Shown here piece by piece: positions 36,080 to 45,027 of a stretch of 64,000 nt of DNA. Source of the DNA: Paenibacillus lactis (GTDB taxonomy: Bacteria; Bacillota; Bacilli; Paenibacillales; Paenibacillaceae); NCBI RefSeq assembly GCF_017873605.1, contig NZ_JAGGKI010000008.1, forward strand, positions 1-64,000, in the 5' to 3' direction. A model generated the notes under the pieces. It saw only the letters and a program-made list of their open reading frames with translations, did not search any database and was not told the origin of the DNA. The position numbers were made by a program, and so were the translations under genes. Numbering within the stretch: position 1 is the stretch's first letter; each line of letters begins with the position of its first letter.

Positions 36080-37627
36080 ATGAGAACCGAATTCAGGAAC
36101 GAGTCGTTTGTCAACTTCAAGGATGAGCGCAACAATGCGGAATATGACCGCGTGCTCGAGCAGACGGAGGCGGGGCTTGGCAAAGCGTATCCGCTGATCA
36201 TCGGAGGCGAGCGCATCATGACGGAGACCAAGGCCGCTTCCATTAATCCGGCAAATAAAGCTCAGGTGGTCGGTATCGTATCGCAGGCGGACGTACAATA
36301 TGCGGAGCAGGCCATCCAAGCCGCTGCGGCTGCTTTTGAGACTTGGAAGCGGACCGATCCGAGTGAGCGTGCGCGTTACTTGTTCCGTGCAGCGGCTATT
36401 TTGCGCCGGCGCAGACATGAATTTTCCGCCTTGATGACGATTGAGGCCGGGAAGACCCGGGTGGAAGCGGATGTTGAAACGGCGGAGGCGATCGATTTCC
36501 TGGAGTTTTACGGGCGCGAGATGCAGCGGCTCAGCCAGCCGCAGCCATTGACGGTCAGCCAGGAAGAAGAGAACGAGCTGTATTATCTGCCTTTAGGCGT
36601 AGGCGTCATCATTCCGCCATGGAACTTTCCGCTGGCGATTATGGCAGGCATGACGATGGCTGCCGTTGTTGCCGGGAATACCGTCGTCTTGAAGCCGGCG
36701 AGTCCGACGCCTGTCATCGCCGCGAAATTTATGGCGCTGCTCGAAGAGGTGGGACTGCCGGCGGGCGTTGTCAATTTTGTACCCGGACCGGGCGGCGAGG
36801 TCGGCGATTATCTTGTTGACCATCCGCTGACCCGTTTTGTCAGCTTTACGGGTTCCCGCGATGTAGGACTCCGCATTAACGAACGGGCAGCGAAGACCCA
36901 GCCTGGACAGAAATGGATCAAACGCGTCGTTGCGGAAATGGGCGGCAAGGATGCGATCATCGTCGACCAGGATGCCGATCTCGATCTGGCGGTGGACGCC
37001 ATTACGCTGTCCGCCTTCGGTTTCTCCGGCCAGAAGTGCTCGGCTTGTTCCAGAGTCATCGTCCATGAGAAGGTCTACGATACCGTCCTGGAGCGGGTGG
37101 CGGAGCGGGCAAGCCGGCTCACGATAGGTGCGCCTTCGGCTGCCGGAACGGATGTAGGTCCCGTGATCGATGAGAAGGCTTATCTGAAAATTCAGGAGTA
37201 TATCGAAATCGGAAAACAGGAAGGTCGCCTGGTTCTTGGGGGCGGCACCGGAGATCCGAACGGATTCTTTATCGAGCCTACGATTTTTGCGGATGTGGAC
37301 CCGAATGCCCGGATCTCGCGGGAAGAAATATTCGGTCCGGTGGTTGCGTTCACGAAGGCGCAATCCTTCGATGAGGCGCTGGCGTTCGCCAATAATACGG
37401 ATTATGGCTTAACCGGAGCCGTTATTTCGCGCAGCGGGGCGAATTTGGAGAAGGCAAGACGCGAGTTTTTCGTCGGCAATCTGTATTTCAACCGCAAATG
37501 CACTGGCGCATTGGTCGGAACGCATCCGTTTGGCGGATTCAATATGTCGGGTACGGACTCGAAGGCCGGCGGCCGGGATTATCTGCTGTTGTTTACCCAG
37601 GCGAAGCTGGTAGCCGAGCGCTTCTAA
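36080..37627 (+). CDS. rocA: 1-pyrroline-5-carboxylate dehydrogenase
   Basis: The 515-residue NAD-dependent aldehyde dehydrogenase oxidises glutamate semialdehyde/P5C to glutamate. It has the substrate/NAD segment [13 protein letters not shown], the fold motif FTGSRDVG, the general-base Glu in VAEMGGKDA and the catalytic Cys in [11 protein letters not shown] (near residue 319). ATG 36080, 9 nt after AAAGGGTGG, gives exactly the length of B. subtilis RocA. The 25-residue upstream extension runs back into the inserted repeat and is rejected. It diverges from the broken proline dehydrogenase gene and is followed by the sigma-54 gene. Confidence 0.95.
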   Translation: MRTEFRNESFVNFKDERNNAEYDRVLEQTEAGLGKAYPLIIGGERIMTETKAASINPANKAQVVGIVSQADVQYAEQAIQAAAAAFETWKRTDPSERARYLFRAAAILRRRRHEFSALMTIEAGKTRVEADVETAEAIDFLEFYGREMQRLSQPQPLTVSQEEENELYYLPLGVGVIIPPWNFPLAIMAGMTMAAVVAGNTVVLKPASPTPVIAAKFMALLEEVGLPAGVVNFVPGPGGEVGDYLVDHPLTRFVSFTGSRDVGLRINERAAKTQPGQKWIKRVVAEMGGKDAIIVDQDADLDLAVDAITLSAFGFSGQKCSACSRVIVHEKVYDTVLERVAERASRLTIGAPSAAGTDVGPVIDEKAYLKIQEYIEIGKQEGRLVLGGGTGDPNGFFIEPTIFADVDPNARISREEIFGPVVAFTKAQSFDEALAFANNTDYGLTGAVISRSGANLEKARREFFVGNLYFNRKCTGALVGTHPFGGFNMSGTDSKAGGRDYLLLFTQAKLVAERF

Positions 37628-37761
37628 GCAGATGAACTCCGGTCATATCGTCTAAAAAATTAGACACCACATCATGATGTTCAATTGGAATGTTTTTGAG
37701 TATAGTCAAGAGAGAGCAGTTACATGACTTGGAAGAGAGCCTGCGGAAGGAGGAGAACCTG

Positions 37762-39072
37762 TTGCTGGGCTATCAATTGGTGCAAGACCAAAGCACGAAG
37801 CTGGCAATAACTCCTGAACTGAAGCAATCGATTCATATATTAACCATGTCCGCCGAAGACCTGATCCGGTACTTGCAGGAGCAGGAAGCCGAAAATCCGG
37901 TCCTTGAACTGGAATTCGGCCGGGATTTCGACGTGTACGGCCGTAGCAGCAGGGCCGCAATCGTCAACGGGCACGAGCTGGACCCATTACGGAACGCAAG
38001 GCAGGCGCAGGACACGCTGGAGTCAAGGCTGAGGAGCCAGCTGCGTCTTCTCTCCCTCCCGAAGGAGGTATACCGAATTGCGGCATTTATGGCGGGCAAC
38101 TTAAATGATGGCGGCTATCTGGATCTCCCGGTCATCGAAGTTAGACGAAAGCTAGGCATATCGGAGGAGCTCCTTCGGACCGCGCTTGAGGCATTGCAAT
38201 CATTGGAGCCGGCCGGGGTCGGCTGCAGGGATTTACGGGAATGCCTGCTGCTCCAGATCGTGAGAGATTCAGCGGCTCCCCCGTATGCCTATGAAATCGC
38301 AGACCGGTACTTGCCTGAGCTGGCCAATGGGAAGCTGGGGAAGGTTGCCGCGGCCTTGCACATCCCGATGGAGAAGGCAAGGACGGCATCGGATTATATT
38401 CGCGGCTTGAATCCGCGTCCCGGGCTGGCGTTTGCCGCAATAGAGACGCAGTACATCATCCCGGATGCGATCGTCGAAAGCCATGGGGATGGCTTCACGG
38501 TGTCGATGCATCCGGCGAATCTCCCCAAGCTCTCCATTAACAGCTCCTCCAGGGATTGGGTGATGCTGCGGGGATCCGCCGAAGCCTCTTCATATTTGAA
38601 CGTCTGCGTCCGATCCGCACGCTGGTTGGTTCGGAGCGTGGAGAAGAGGAACCGGACGCTGATGAGGGTCGTGATGGCCATTATGGAGGAGCAGCGAAGG
38701 TTTCTGGCAGAAGGAATCAGGGGCATTGCCCCGATGAAGATGAATACGATCTCGGCCAAGCTGAATGTGCATGAATCGACCGTCAGCCGGGCGGTGCAGG
38801 GGAAATTTGTGCTTACGCCGCACGGCGTGCTTCCCTTGAAATATTTTTTCTCAACCGGATTATCAACCATTGGCGGGAGAGGGATATCCTCCCGAAGCGT
38901 GAAAGCGCGAATCAAGGAGCTCATCGACAACGAAGATAAGAACTGTCCCTGCTCGGATCAGCATATTGCCGATGTACTGGGCGCGGAGGGAATCCGGCTG
39001 TCGCGCAGAACGGTTGCGAAGTATCGGGAGCAAATGCAGATTATGCCCTCCGCCTTTCGCAAACGCAGATAG
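37762..39072 (+). CDS. sigL: RNA polymerase sigma-54 factor
   Basis: The 436-residue sigma-54 factor recognises -24/-12 promoters. Region I (LAITPELKQSIHILTMSAEDLIRYLQEQEAENPVLEL) is the activator-interacting segment. A core-binding domain, an HTH (ISAKLNVHESTVSRAVQGKFV) and the RpoN box LSRRTVAKYRE near residue 413 (Ser for the usual Ala) follow. TTG 37762, 8 nt after AAGGAGG, is preferred over ATG 37690, which has no ribosome site. The result is as long as B. subtilis SigL. Its position next to a sigma-54 activator and two -24/-12 promoters makes a self-contained regulon. Confidence 0.93.
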   Translation: MLGYQLVQDQSTKLAITPELKQSIHILTMSAEDLIRYLQEQEAENPVLELEFGRDFDVYGRSSRAAIVNGHELDPLRNARQAQDTLESRLRSQLRLLSLPKEVYRIAAFMAGNLNDGGYLDLPVIEVRRKLGISEELLRTALEALQSLEPAGVGCRDLRECLLLQIVRDSAAPPYAYEIADRYLPELANGKLGKVAAALHIPMEKARTASDYIRGLNPRPGLAFAAIETQYIIPDAIVESHGDGFTVSMHPANLPKLSINSSSRDWVMLRGSAEASSYLNVCVRSARWLVRSVEKRNRTLMRVVMAIMEEQRRFLAEGIRGIAPMKMNTISAKLNVHESTVSRAVQGKFVLTPHGVLPLKYFFSTGLSTIGGRGISSRSVKARIKELIDNEDKNCPCSDQHIADVLGAEGIRLSRRTVAKYREQMQIMPSAFRKRR

Positions 39073-39074
39073 AA

Positions 39075-39117
39075 AAGGGTGCCCTCGGAGTGATGTATCC
39101 GAGGGCACCCTTATTTT
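39075..39117. terminator. Bidirectional terminator between sigL and the aspartase-like gene
   Basis: A perfect 14-bp GC-rich stem AAGGGTGCCCTCGG (39075-39088) pairs with 39099-39112. TTATTTTG follows on the plus strand. Confidence 0.85.
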
Positions 39118-39154
39118 GACTCCGCCTTCCTTAAAGCGAAAAACGGATGCCTCA

Positions 39155-40315
39155 TTACCGCCGTATGCCCGCTGGATCGGCATCGTCCTGCTCTTGTGTC
39201 AGCGAGCCCGCAAACGAATCGATTCCTTTCATCATGATATCAAGCGACTCCAGCACATGATAGAAGATTATCGGAGGCACGGTTTCTTCGTCCGGTATTC
39301 CGGCCTCCTCCGCTAGGCTGATGATATGGTCATAACCGATAACCAGAACGCAGATCTGATGCAGAAACCCGGCCGATTCATGGAAGCGGCGGCTCTCAGG
39401 GCTCGTAGCCGAGCCTTTCAAGGAAGCGGCGTTCCGAATATCGCTGCAGAGCTTGAAGAGATTTACGGCCAACGTTTTCAGAACCGATGACAGGTCTGCA
39501 TAGACGCTCTTGCTGCCGGATGAAGCGTCCCAGCGGCTCGCCGCAAAAAACTCAATGCGCGTCATATGCCTCAAATAAGAGACGGTCCGCTCCGTTAATT
39601 CGCGATTTGCTTGGGGCATGACGGCATCCCGTGCCGAATCGATACGGATCCTCTTGAATCGGGAGGCGGCTTCGGCCAGCCGTGCTGCATCCAGCTGCAG
39701 CTGCTTCGCGGATTCCCCGAAAGTCCGGGTCAGCCGCGCCGGTACGTTCATAACGGGATCCGTGGAATTGCCCTGGCGCTGTCCCTCGAGGCGTTCTTTT
39801 GCCATCCATAACCGATATTTTAGTCCCTCGGTGGCTGAGACCAGCTTGTGCGTTAGCTGATGGGCGGCGACATTCAGCGATGTTGAAAGGATCCAGTCGG
39901 CCGAATGAGGGCCGTTTACGTGAAGGTCCGGATCGATCAGGTCGTAGTTTCCTTTATCCTCAAGCATCAGCTCCAGTGCCCGGTTGGCAAGCACCTCGTT
40001 TAAATTCACATTCAAAAGATGGCTTGATGAACCATGGATATAACCTGCAATAAACTGCTCCGAATGCTTTCCTTCCTTGATTTCATCGGCCGCCTTCATG
40101 ATGAGATTTCCGATTCGTCCGGGCACGATCTCTTGATCGATACCTGCACGGACTGCTGCACTTTTGACGCAGGCCAAAGCTTTAATAAACTGGCCATGGA
40201 CGGGGGCATTCACCTTCGGATATTGCCCGGCAGCCCGCATCGTCTGGACACCGTAGTAGGCATGGGACGGCACCTCAACCGGCCCGGTCTTGTCCCGTTC
40301 AATTCTGATCATCAT
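39155..40315 (-). CDS. Aspartase/fumarase-superfamily protein lacking catalytic motifs
   Basis: The 386-residue protein clearly descends from aspartate ammonia-lyase. The N-terminus matches (IRIERDKTGPVEVPSHAYYGVQTMRA, about 3-28) and NEVLANRALE is retained (106-115). However, the SxSTND substrate motif is replaced near 135-141 by GPHSADW. The TxLQDA-type His/Thr loop is lost near 180-195. The flexible catalytic loop GSSxMPxKxN is gone, its place taken by LKGSATSPESRR (299-310). The C-terminal 80-90 residues are also absent. The frame is intact over its whole length and has an AAAGGG site, so it seems maintained rather than decaying. It is probably not an active ammonia-lyase. A regulatory or structural role is speculation. 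Confidence 0.75.
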   Translation of the reverse strand: MMIRIERDKTGPVEVPSHAYYGVQTMRAAGQYPKVNAPVHGQFIKALACVKSAAVRAGIDQEIVPGRIGNLIMKAADEIKEGKHSEQFIAGYIHGSSSHLLNVNLNEVLANRALELMLEDKGNYDLIDPDLHVNGPHSADWILSTSLNVAAHQLTHKLVSATEGLKYRLWMAKERLEGQRQGNSTDPVMNVPARLTRTFGESAKQLQLDAARLAEAASRFKRIRIDSARDAVMPQANRELTERTVSYLRHMTRIEFFAASRWDASSGSKSVYADLSSVLKTLAVNLFKLCSDIRNAASLKGSATSPESRRFHESAGFLHQICVLVIGYDHIISLAEEAGIPDEETVPPIIFYHVLESLDIMMKGIDSFAGSLTQEQDDADPAGIRR

Positions 40316-40526
40316 CTCATCCCTTTCGAAAATGTTGTGTCGTCATTTCTTATGGGGAATACAAGCAATTTTCGTGCCAAGCGATCGATTGACCCTTAGC
40401 GGATCATTCAATCATTCGTCCATTCATTAATCCGACAACCGCTCATATATTAATCCGCCAGCAAATTGCTATCCCTGCCCAATGTTTAGTAAACTGATGG
40501 AAAAATCACGATAGTAGGTGCATGAG

Positions 40527-41048
40527 ATGAGTATTGAAATTCGAACAGGGCGCAGGGACGAGCTGCAAGAGATTATGGCGCTGATCGCCCGCTGCGTGAA
40601 AGTCATGCAGGCAGGCGGAAGCGATCAATGGGACGAGCAGTATCCGAACCGGGACGTGATCGGAGAGGATCTGCAGCGGGGGACGCTGTTCGTAGCAGAA
40701 GGGAATGAGCGGATTCTTGGCATCGTTGTCCTGGATGAGCATCAGGATGAGCAGTACGGGAGGATCGATTGGAAGCAGACGGAGGGGCCGCATCTGATGA
40801 TGCATCGGCTTGCCGTCGATCCACAAGCGCAAGGCCAAGGGGTTGCCCGCAAGCTGATTGAATTTGCCGAAAACTATGCGGTCCGTGAAGGGTACACCAG
40901 CATCCGGCTGGATACCTACAACAAAAATACGGCGGCATTGAAGCTGTATCGCGGGCTTGGCTACGAGGAGCGGGGCGAGGTGAATTATCCGGGCAAAACG
41001 GCCAGCTTCCCGGTATTCGAGAAGGTATTTTCAGAGCGCGTGGAGTAG
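40527..41048 (+). CDS. GNAT family N-acetyltransferase
   Basis: A 173-residue acetyl-CoA-dependent transferase. The CoA-binding motif is HRLAVDPQAQGQGVARKLI (motif A), followed by YTSIRLDTYNKNTAALKLYRGLGYEERGEV (motif B). The acceptor cannot be told. ATG 40527 with TAGGTG 6 nt upstream is preferred to GTG 40518. It is a single-gene unit ended by the terminator at 41076. Confidence 0.85.
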   Translation: MSIEIRTGRRDELQEIMALIARCVKVMQAGGSDQWDEQYPNRDVIGEDLQRGTLFVAEGNERILGIVVLDEHQDEQYGRIDWKQTEGPHLMMHRLAVDPQAQGQGVARKLIEFAENYAVREGYTSIRLDTYNKNTAALKLYRGLGYEERGEVNYPGKTASFPVFEKVFSERVE

Positions 41049-41075
41049 ATTTTTCTATAATGATAAACAGCTAAG

Positions 41076-41112
41076 CGGGGTGCACGATGGGGGGCGGCCC
41101 CGTTTTTTTTTT
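41076..41112 (+). terminator. Terminator after the acetyltransferase gene
   Basis: CGGGG (41076-41080) pairs with CCCCG (41098-41102) around a G-rich loop, and a T10 run follows. Confidence 0.75.
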
Positions 41113-41155
41113 TCATGGGCTGCCTCAAACTTCGAAGCATTGAATATTGAATTGA

Positions 41156-41175
41156 ATTTAGAAAAATTTCTAAAT
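41156..41175. promoter_or_regulatory. SdpR-type operator, upstream copy
   Basis: ATTTAGAA-AAAT-TTCTAAAT is a perfect inverted repeat with 8-bp arms. It sits just upstream of the -35 box of the arsR/sdpI promoter. An identical-arm copy lies just downstream of the -10 box. Confidence 0.7.
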
Positions 41176-41180
41176 AGATC

Positions 41181-41209
41181 TTGAAATCCGCTCCGAACTG
41201 AGAGATAAT
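41181..41209 (+). promoter_or_regulatory. Sigma-A promoter of the SdpR/SdpI pair
   Basis: TTGAAA (41181-41186), 17-nt spacer, GATAAT (41204-41209), bracketed by two identical-arm operators. Confidence 0.75.
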
Positions 41210-41211
41210 GT

Positions 41212-41231
41212 ATTTAGAAGAAATTCTAAAT
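41212..41231. promoter_or_regulatory. SdpR-type operator, downstream copy
   Basis: ATTTAGAA-GAAA-TTCTAAAT covers the expected transcription start. The centre lies 56 bp from the upstream copy, about five helical turns, so two dimers could bind the same face of the DNA. Confidence 0.7.
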
Positions 41232-41249
41232 AGAAACAGGTGAAGCACA

Positions 41250-41534
41250 TTGGGTTTTCCGGAAACCTTCAAGGCGCTGTCAGATCCCGTTAGGAGGGAA
41301 ATCTTGATCATGCTCCGCAAAGGGAAGATGTCGGCAGGTGAAATCGGCCAGCACTTTGACATGACGGGCGCAACGATCTCGTATCATCTGTCCCAATTGA
41401 AGAAGGCGGGACTTATCTCGGAAACGAAATATAAGAACTATATTTACTACGAAATCAATGTTTCGGTTATTGAGGAAATCATGCTGTGGTTCTCACAGTT
41501 CAATGGAGGTAAAGAGGATGGAAAAAAAGAATAA
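41250..41534 (+). CDS. ArsR/SdpR family autorepressor
   Basis: The 94-residue winged-helix repressor (FKALSDPVRREILIMLRKGKMSAGEIGQHFDMTGATISYHLSQLKKAGLI) has no metal-binding Cys pair, as expected of the SdpR group. It begins with TTG 6 nt after AGGTGA. Two palindromes flank its promoter and are its likely targets. It overlaps the SdpI-like gene by 17 nt. In B. subtilis, SdpR is drawn to the membrane by SdpI bound to toxin, which relieves repression; the same circuit is likely here. Confidence 0.88.
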   Translation: MGFPETFKALSDPVRREILIMLRKGKMSAGEIGQHFDMTGATISYHLSQLKKAGLISETKYKNYIYYEINVSVIEEIMLWFSQFNGGKEDGKKE

Positions 41535-42156
41535 ATCCGTGCTTATTTTGACCACGCTGCTGTGCTTGCTGCCAATCATCTTGTCGGTCACCCTGTACGA
41601 TCGGCTGCCGGATCGGCTGGCCATTCACTGGGATGCGGCCGGCAATCCCGACAATTATGCATCGAAGGCGGTTGCGGCCTTCGTTCTGCCGCTCATGTTG
41701 GCCGTGATGAATGTGATCGTAAATGTTGCGCTCAATCACGATCCGAAGCGAATGAATGCAGCACCTGCATTAAGAATGTTCGGATATTGGTCCATTCCCG
41801 TTTTGTCGTGCATCCTGACGCCTGTCACGTTATTTAAAGCGATGGGCGCCGATATTCCGATTGATACCTTCGTGCCTGCACTAGTGGGGTTGCTGTTTGT
41901 CATCATCGGAAACTACTTGCCGAAGAGCAAGCAGAATTATACCGTGGGCATCAAGCTTCCATGGACCTTGAACAGTCAGGATAACTGGAATCGGACGCAT
42001 CGTTTTGCAGGGTATGTGTGGATGGTGGGCGGATTGCTCTTGATGGCAGTGGCGTTCCTGGATATCCAGGGAATCTATGTCACATTACCGATTATCGTGC
42101 TGATTGTCTTTGTACCGGCAATTTACTCTTTTTCCCTATATAAAAGAGGGGTGTAA
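41518..42156 (+). CDS. SdpI-like immunity/signalling membrane protein
   Basis: A 212-residue membrane protein with about six hydrophobic segments. The N-terminal DUF1648 signature is RLPDRLAIHWDAAGNPDNY, and the SdpI segment is VGLLFVIIGNYLPKSKQNYTVGIKLPWTLNSQDNWNRTHRFAGYVW. ATG 41518 follows GGAGG at 8-nt spacing. B. subtilis SdpI gives immunity to the SdpC cannibalism toxin and signals to SdpR. No sdpC-like toxin gene is next to it, so it may guard against foreign toxins or act as a general stress module. Confidence 0.88.
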   Translation: MEKKNKSVLILTTLLCLLPIILSVTLYDRLPDRLAIHWDAAGNPDNYASKAVAAFVLPLMLAVMNVIVNVALNHDPKRMNAAPALRMFGYWSIPVLSCILTPVTLFKAMGADIPIDTFVPALVGLLFVIIGNYLPKSKQNYTVGIKLPWTLNSQDNWNRTHRFAGYVWMVGGLLLMAVAFLDIQGIYVTLPIIVLIVFVPAIYSFSLYKRGV

Positions 42157-42180
42157 AGCGACGGATTTTAAAAGCAAATA

Positions 42181-42218
42181 GGATAAGACCGGAAATAACC
42201 GGGCTTATCCCATTTTTT
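42181..42218 (+). terminator. Terminator after the SdpI-like gene
   Basis: The stem GGATAAG (42181-42187) / CTTATCC (42204-42210) has inner CCGG/CCGG pairing and is followed by CATTTTTT. Confidence 0.8.
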
Positions 42219-42282
42219 ATCCGCCGCGTGCCGGCCAGCGGCAAACGGCTCGATCGTTAATGGATGGCTCGTTAACCTGCGG

Positions 42283-43275
42283 TCAACGGTTTTCGTTACC
42301 GTAAGGATCGATCGTTTGAATGGTTCCGTCCTCGTTGTACTTCAGCTCGGTGAACTTCACGCTGCGCTTATTGTCCGCACCGCCGGACAGGGAGCTGTCA
42401 TGATAGAACAGGTACCATATATTTTTAAATTCCACGATCGAATGATGGGTCGTCCAGCCGAGAACCGGCGTAAGGATCGTTCCTTTGTACTCGAACGGGC
42501 CAGTCGGGCTTTGGCTCGTCGCGTATACGATCTTGTGGGTGGAGCCTGTCGAGTAGGACAAGTAATAAGTGCCGTTGTATTTATGCATCCACGGGCCTTC
42601 GAAATATCTGCGGTCTTCATCGCCTGCCGGAATCGGCTTCCTGTTCTCGTCAACGATTGAAATTTCCTGCGGCGCGGCTTTGAATGTCAGCATATCGTCG
42701 CTAAGCTCGGCCACGCGCGGTCCTAACGCCGGCGCATCGGCGGCCGGCCCTTCCGCATCCGGAACGAATGTGCCGGTCTGCCATTTCTCCAGCTGGCCGC
42801 CCCATAGACCTCCGAAATACATATAAGCCCGGTTGTCATCGTCAACGAATACGGCGGGATCAATGCTGAAGCTGCCCGGAATATAGTTCGGCTCCGGCGT
42901 AAACGGTCCGGAAGGGGAGGAGCTGGTGGCTACGCCGATCCGGAAAATCCCCTCGTGATCCCTGGCCGGAAAGTATAAGTAATACGTGTCGTTTTTGAAT
43001 GCGGCATCCGGTGCCCACATCTGCTTTTGCGCCCAAGGCACATCCTTGACATGAAGCACCTCGCCGTGATCCACGCAAGGCGCATTCACATCCTCCAGCG
43101 AGAACACATGGTAGTCCTCCATATCGTATTGGTCACCGTTATCATTGGACGTATTGTCGTGATCGAGATCATGGGACGGATAAATATAAAGCTTCCCTTC
43201 AAACACATGGGCGGAAGGGTCGGCTGTGTAGATATGGGTTACGATCGGCTCGTTCGGCCGTACAGGCTTGGTCAT
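42283..43275 (-). CDS. Cytoplasmic GH43 beta-xylosidase/arabinofuranosidase-like enzyme
   Basis: A 330-residue GH43 propeller without signal peptide. Candidate catalytic residues are the Asp in YTADPSAHVF (base), the Asp in FSIDPAVF (pKa modulator) and the Glu in RYFEGPWM (acid). WAPDAAFKNDTYYLYFPA is characteristic. It belongs to a different GH43 branch from the two enzymes at 12318 and 21380. ATG 43275 sits after AAGGAGGATG; the upstream ATG at 43293 overlaps that site. It stands alone, with a cre-like site at its predicted transcription start, so it should be glucose-repressed. It is likely to act on xylo- or arabino-oligosaccharides. Confidence 0.88.
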   Translation of the reverse strand: MTKPVRPNEPIVTHIYTADPSAHVFEGKLYIYPSHDLDHDNTSNDNGDQYDMEDYHVFSLEDVNAPCVDHGEVLHVKDVPWAQKQMWAPDAAFKNDTYYLYFPARDHEGIFRIGVATSSSPSGPFTPEPNYIPGSFSIDPAVFVDDDNRAYMYFGGLWGGQLEKWQTGTFVPDAEGPAADAPALGPRVAELSDDMLTFKAAPQEISIVDENRKPIPAGDEDRRYFEGPWMHKYNGTYYLSYSTGSTHKIVYATSQSPTGPFEYKGTILTPVLGWTTHHSIVEFKNIWYLFYHDSSLSGGADNKRSVKFTELKYNEDGTIQTIDPYGNENR

Positions 43276-43302
43276 TTGGACATCCTCCTTCATTTCATTG
43301 CA

Positions 43303-43325
43303 TGTAAGCGTTTATATCAATTGTA
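43303..43325 (-). promoter_or_regulatory. Promoter -10 box and cre-like site of the GH43 gene
   Basis: On the minus strand the -10 box TACAAT (43320-43325) is followed by the expected start near 43313. The sequence TGTAAGCGTTTATA (plus strand, 43303-43316) matches cre at 13 of 14 positions and covers that start. The -35 box is poor. Confidence 0.55.
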
Positions 43326-43358
43326 GCAAAGCCGAAGGATCCAGAACACCTAAGAAAA

Positions 43359-43375
43359 TTAGGTATTATACCTAA
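43359..43375. promoter_or_regulatory. Palindrome TTAGGTAT-T-ATACCTAA
   Basis: A perfect palindrome with 8-bp arms lies between mgtE and the GH43 promoter. An overlapping ACCTAA/TTAGGT repeat (43348-43364) is also present. On the minus strand it is followed by TTTT, so it may be a weak terminator for mgtE. It could instead be an operator near the GH43 -35 region. Confidence 0.4.
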
Positions 43376-43458
43376 AAATTTTAGATCTTCTCGGAAGAAG
43401 GAGGAATCATCGTCCCGACTCATTGGCGACGAGGCAGAATCCAATGGGAGGTTAATCT

Positions 43459-44814
43459 TTAAAGATAAGACAGGAACAGCGTGGCGATGCCAAAATAGAT
43501 GATCAGGGACAAAATATCGTTAATCGTCGTAATCAGCGGGCCCGAAGCGACAGCCGGATCGACGCGAAGCTTGAACAGGATAAGCGGTATGACCGTTCCG
43601 GCCATAGTGCCGACGATGAGCGTAGCAATGAGCGAGCTGCCGACAACCAGTCCCAGATATAAATTTCCCTGCCAGATGTACGCGATCACTGCGATGAAAA
43701 TGCCGCAGATCACCCCGATCATTATGCCTACCTTAAGCTCGCGAGCCAGCAGCCGGACGACAACCGGTCTGGACAGCTCCTTCGTTGCCAGGCCTCGAAT
43801 GATGACGGCCAGCGACTGGGTTCCCGTGTTCCCGGTCATGCCGGCAATCATCGGCATGAAGAAGGCCAGGGCGACAACCTGTTCAAGGGTTTGCTCGAAT
43901 ACGGAAATGATCGTCCCCGAGATCAGTCCGATGAAGAGCAGCAGAATCAGCCAAGGCAATCGCCGCGCAGCCGCGTTAACGGCCTTCGTATGGAAATCGA
44001 TGGATTTGCCTCCGGTAGCATTCATCTTCTGAATATCCTCGTCGGCTTCCCTGACGATAACGTCGAGAATATCATCAACGGTAATGATCCCGACCAGCGT
44101 ACCGTCTGCCTCAACGACCGGAATAGCTACAAGGTCATATTTTTGAATAAGCTGCGCAACCTCCTCCTGATCCGCATCGACAGGCACGGACAGCACGCGG
44201 CCGTTCATAATCTCTACGATGGTTTCACCGGGTTCCGCAAGGATGAGGGCGCGGTAGGATACGACCCCAACGAGTTTCCGCTCCTGATCGATCACATACA
44301 AGTAGTTAATGGTTTCGGCGATGGAGACAAAGGCCTTCAGCTTCTGTACGACATCGGAGACGGTATAGTGCTGGGGGATCCAAACATATCTGTTGGTCAT
44401 GATGCGTCCCGCTGTTTCCGGCGGGAATTTCATGATGTTCTGGACGAATTGCGATTCCTCGTCACGCATGCCCCTCATCAGCTCTTCTTTTTGCTCTTGT
44501 GACAGTTCATCGAGCAAAATGGCCAAATCGTCATTGTCCATGAGATCCAGGATGAGGGCGGTTTTCTCTTGGTCCAGTCGACCCAAAACATCAATTTGCT
44601 GGTCGTGCTCCATCTCCTGAATCATATCGGCAAGCTGCTCCTCGTTCAGAAACTGCAGAAAGCGGGCTTGCTCCATATCGCTGAGTTGGCTATGGATCCT
44701 TGCCAGATCATAGGGGAGAAACTCATCGATGATTCTCTGAAAATCGGTTGAGGTACTGGCTTTCAGGCTCTCTTTAATGTCCGGTATCCATTGCTCCAGC
44801 GTTCGAGCATTCAC
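43459..44814 (-). CDS. mgtE: Magnesium transporter MgtE
   Basis: The 451-residue Mg2+ channel/transporter has the N-terminal helical MgtE_N domain (LLDELSQEQKEELMRGM), paired CBS domains that sense cytosolic Mg2+ (about 135-255, including PVVEADGTLVGIITVDDILDVI), and five C-terminal membrane helices with the MAGMTGNTGTQSLAVIIRGLA pore motif. It starts with GTG after AAAGGGG. No M-box riboswitch was recognised in the 200-nt gap upstream. It is a stand-alone gene. Confidence 0.94.
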   Translation of the reverse strand: MNARTLEQWIPDIKESLKASTSTDFQRIIDEFLPYDLARIHSQLSDMEQARFLQFLNEEQLADMIQEMEHDQQIDVLGRLDQEKTALILDLMDNDDLAILLDELSQEQKEELMRGMRDEESQFVQNIMKFPPETAGRIMTNRYVWIPQHYTVSDVVQKLKAFVSIAETINYLYVIDQERKLVGVVSYRALILAEPGETIVEIMNGRVLSVPVDADQEEVAQLIQKYDLVAIPVVEADGTLVGIITVDDILDVIVREADEDIQKMNATGGKSIDFHTKAVNAAARRLPWLILLLFIGLISGTIISVFEQTLEQVVALAFFMPMIAGMTGNTGTQSLAVIIRGLATKELSRPVVVRLLARELKVGIMIGVICGIFIAVIAYIWQGNLYLGLVVGSSLIATLIVGTMAGTVIPLILFKLRVDPAVASGPLITTINDILSLIIYFGIATLFLSYL

Positions 44815-45027
44815 AACAAGAATTCCCCTTTCATTCCATCCAGATGATAATGAAAAGATTACGTATTATAGGGTTCACCATCACGACTTGTTCTTAAACA
44901 GTCCAGGTGCAGCAACCGGCCGAAAGAAACAGGACCACTGCCGGGAGAGAGTCCGTGCCAGGAGTTGCAAGCGGTTTCAAATTCAAATAGAATATAGGCG
45001 CACGAATTAATGAGTAGGGGTGAGGGT

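Noticed and set aside
44815..45027. M-box magnesium riboswitch upstream of mgtE
   Set aside because: No conserved M-box segments could be recognised in this gap.
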